Shown piece after piece: positions 6,062 through 6,456 of a stretch of 6,456 nt of DNA. The notes under the pieces are model-generated. The model searched no databases. It worked only from the letters and a program-made list of their open reading frames with translations, and was not told the origin of the DNA. Every line of letters begins with the position of its first letter. Within the stretch, counting starts at the first letter, position 1. This DNA comes from Patescibacteria group bacterium (GTDB taxonomy: Bacteria > Patescibacteriota > Patescibacteriia > Patescibacteriales > UBA12465), in contig JAIPIE010000042.1 in NCBI GenBank assembly GCA_021734825.1, forward strand, positions 1 through 6,456, read 5' to 3'. Both the position numbers and the translations under genes were made by a program.

Positions 6062-6456
6062 CTATGAGACTAAGAGCGAAGCTAAGCTTCGTTTATCTAA
6101 ACTTTTTTTAATATCACCTAATAACAGTGGCCAAGCACTTTTTAGGCTACACTCCTTAAAGTGAGGACAGGCCTTAGTACTACTATGAGCACAACGAACT
6201 TTTATTTCGCCCGAAAGGGCTTCTAAAATATCCAACACTTTTATTTTCTCCGCTGACATGGCTAAATAATAACCGCCACCAGCCCCCTCTTTACTCTTAA
6301 TCAAGCCAGCCTTCTGTAAAGAGCGTGTTACTTGGCTAAGGTAAGGCGAAGAAACCCCTAACACCTTAGCTAGCGGCGATAAAGGCACAATTTGCCCAGA
6401 ATAACGGGCTAACTCCAACATAATTAGGAGCCCATAGTCAGTTTTAGCGGAAATTT
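6062..6456 (-). CDS. Rrf2-family transcriptional regulator, probable Fe-S sensor of the suf operon (5' end just outside window)
   Basis: The frame stays open to the right edge. Upstream of the internal ATG at 6421 the codons read ISAKTDYGLLI, the standard Rrf2 N-terminus (usually M-K-x-SAKTDYGL), so only about two residues are missing and the full protein is about 132 residues. A winged helix-turn-helix follows: PLAKVLGVSSPYLSQVTRSL, then the wing KEGAGGGYYLA. Three cysteines follow in the pattern C-X7-C-X5-C (codons near 6191, 6167 and 6149), matching the cluster-binding site of IscR and related sensors, where the first spacing is X5. The IscR ligand His three residues after the last Cys is Lys here. 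By analogy it binds a [2Fe-2S] cluster and represses or tunes its own operon when clusters are plentiful. Its place as first gene, two bases from sufC, supports this. Confidence 0.94.
   Translation of the reverse strand, partial: ISAKTDYGLLIMLELARYSGQIVPLSPLAKVLGVSSPYLSQVTRSLQKAGLIKSKEGAGGGYYLAMSAEKIKVLDILEALSGEIKVRCAHSSTKACPHFKECSLKSAWPLLLGDIKKSLDKRSLASLLVS
6077..6091 (-). repeat. Small inverted repeat at the 3' end of the Rrf2 gene
   Basis: The arms CGAAGC and GCTTCG are perfectly complementary with a three-base loop. In the minus-strand mRNA this makes a compact 6-bp stem ending about 17 bases before the sufC start. No T-tract follows on the minus strand, so it is not an intrinsic terminator. 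It encodes Arg-Ser-Leu-Ala-Ser, so it may be coincidence. An mRNA processing or stability point that lets the regulator and the sufC-onward genes be expressed at different levels is possible. Confidence 0.25.

Larger units (their letters stand above)
989..6456 (-). other. Seven-gene suf operon: rrf2-sufC-sufB-sufD-sufS-sufU-trmH-like
   Basis: All seven genes lie on the minus strand with junctions of +2, +5, +3, -4, +1 and +2 bases in transcription order, so there is no room for internal promoters outside coding sequence. The C-B-D-S-U order differs from E. coli (A-B-C-D-S-E) and from B. subtilis (C-D-S-U-B). As I recall, it matches the Thermotoga maritima suf cluster. No sufA, sufE or sufT is present within the window. 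The promoter lies beyond the right edge, and the candidate terminator is at 864-893. Confidence 0.88.

Noticed and set aside
6419..6421. ATG at 6421 as the start of the Rrf2 gene
   Set aside because: Eleven further in-frame codons up to the edge encode ISAKTDYGLLI, the conserved start of Rrf2 proteins. Starting at 6421 would remove part of the first DNA-binding helix.
1..6456. A novel defence system, mobile element or CRISPR array
   Set aside because: No direct repeats, spacers, integrase, transposase, toxin-antitoxin pair or unexplained gene was found. Every gene belongs to a known family.

Overview
The window is filled almost entirely by protein-coding genes, with gaps of only 1 to 5 bases between most of them. 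It holds a complete SUF iron-sulfur cluster assembly operon on the minus strand. Read in transcription order it is: Rrf2-family regulator (cut by the right edge), sufC, sufB, sufD, sufS, sufU, and a SPOUT/TrmH-family RNA methyltransferase. Meeting it head-on from the left is the 3' part of an ABC-F ATPase gene on the plus strand. No rRNA, tRNA, CRISPR array, insertion sequence or transposon was seen.

Layout: 1-1065 (+) holds the second ATPase domain and C-terminal coiled coil of the ABC-F protein. The methyltransferase gene at 989-1579 (-) overlaps the end of that gene by 77 bases. Then come sufU (1582-1956), sufS (1958-3169), sufD (3166-3912, sharing ATGA with sufS), sufB (3916-5310), sufC (5316-6059) and the Rrf2 regulator (6062 to the edge). 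The operon promoter and any Rrf2 operator lie beyond the right edge. The best terminator candidate for the operon is a hairpin plus T-tract at 864-893 on the minus strand, inside the ABC-F coding sequence.

How the genes work together (family knowledge): SufS takes sulfur from cysteine as a persulfide. SufU, a zinc protein of the IscU fold, relays it. The SufB-SufC-SufD ATPase complex builds the cluster. An Rrf2 protein with three cysteines probably senses cluster status and controls the operon. The key catalytic and ligand residues are all present, so the pathway looks functional. SufD is only 248 residues and SufU only 124, so both are stripped-down versions.

Organism (inference): a bacterium with an AT-leaning, very compact genome, the standard code (TGA ends sufD), and no Shine-Dalgarno-like sequence before any of the six visible starts. 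The gene order C-B-D-S-U and use of SufU rather than SufE or SufA resemble Gram-positive, Thermotoga-type and candidate-phylum systems. The shortened proteins and packing would suit a Patescibacteria (CPR) type genome, but this is a guess from style and no marker gene here proves it.
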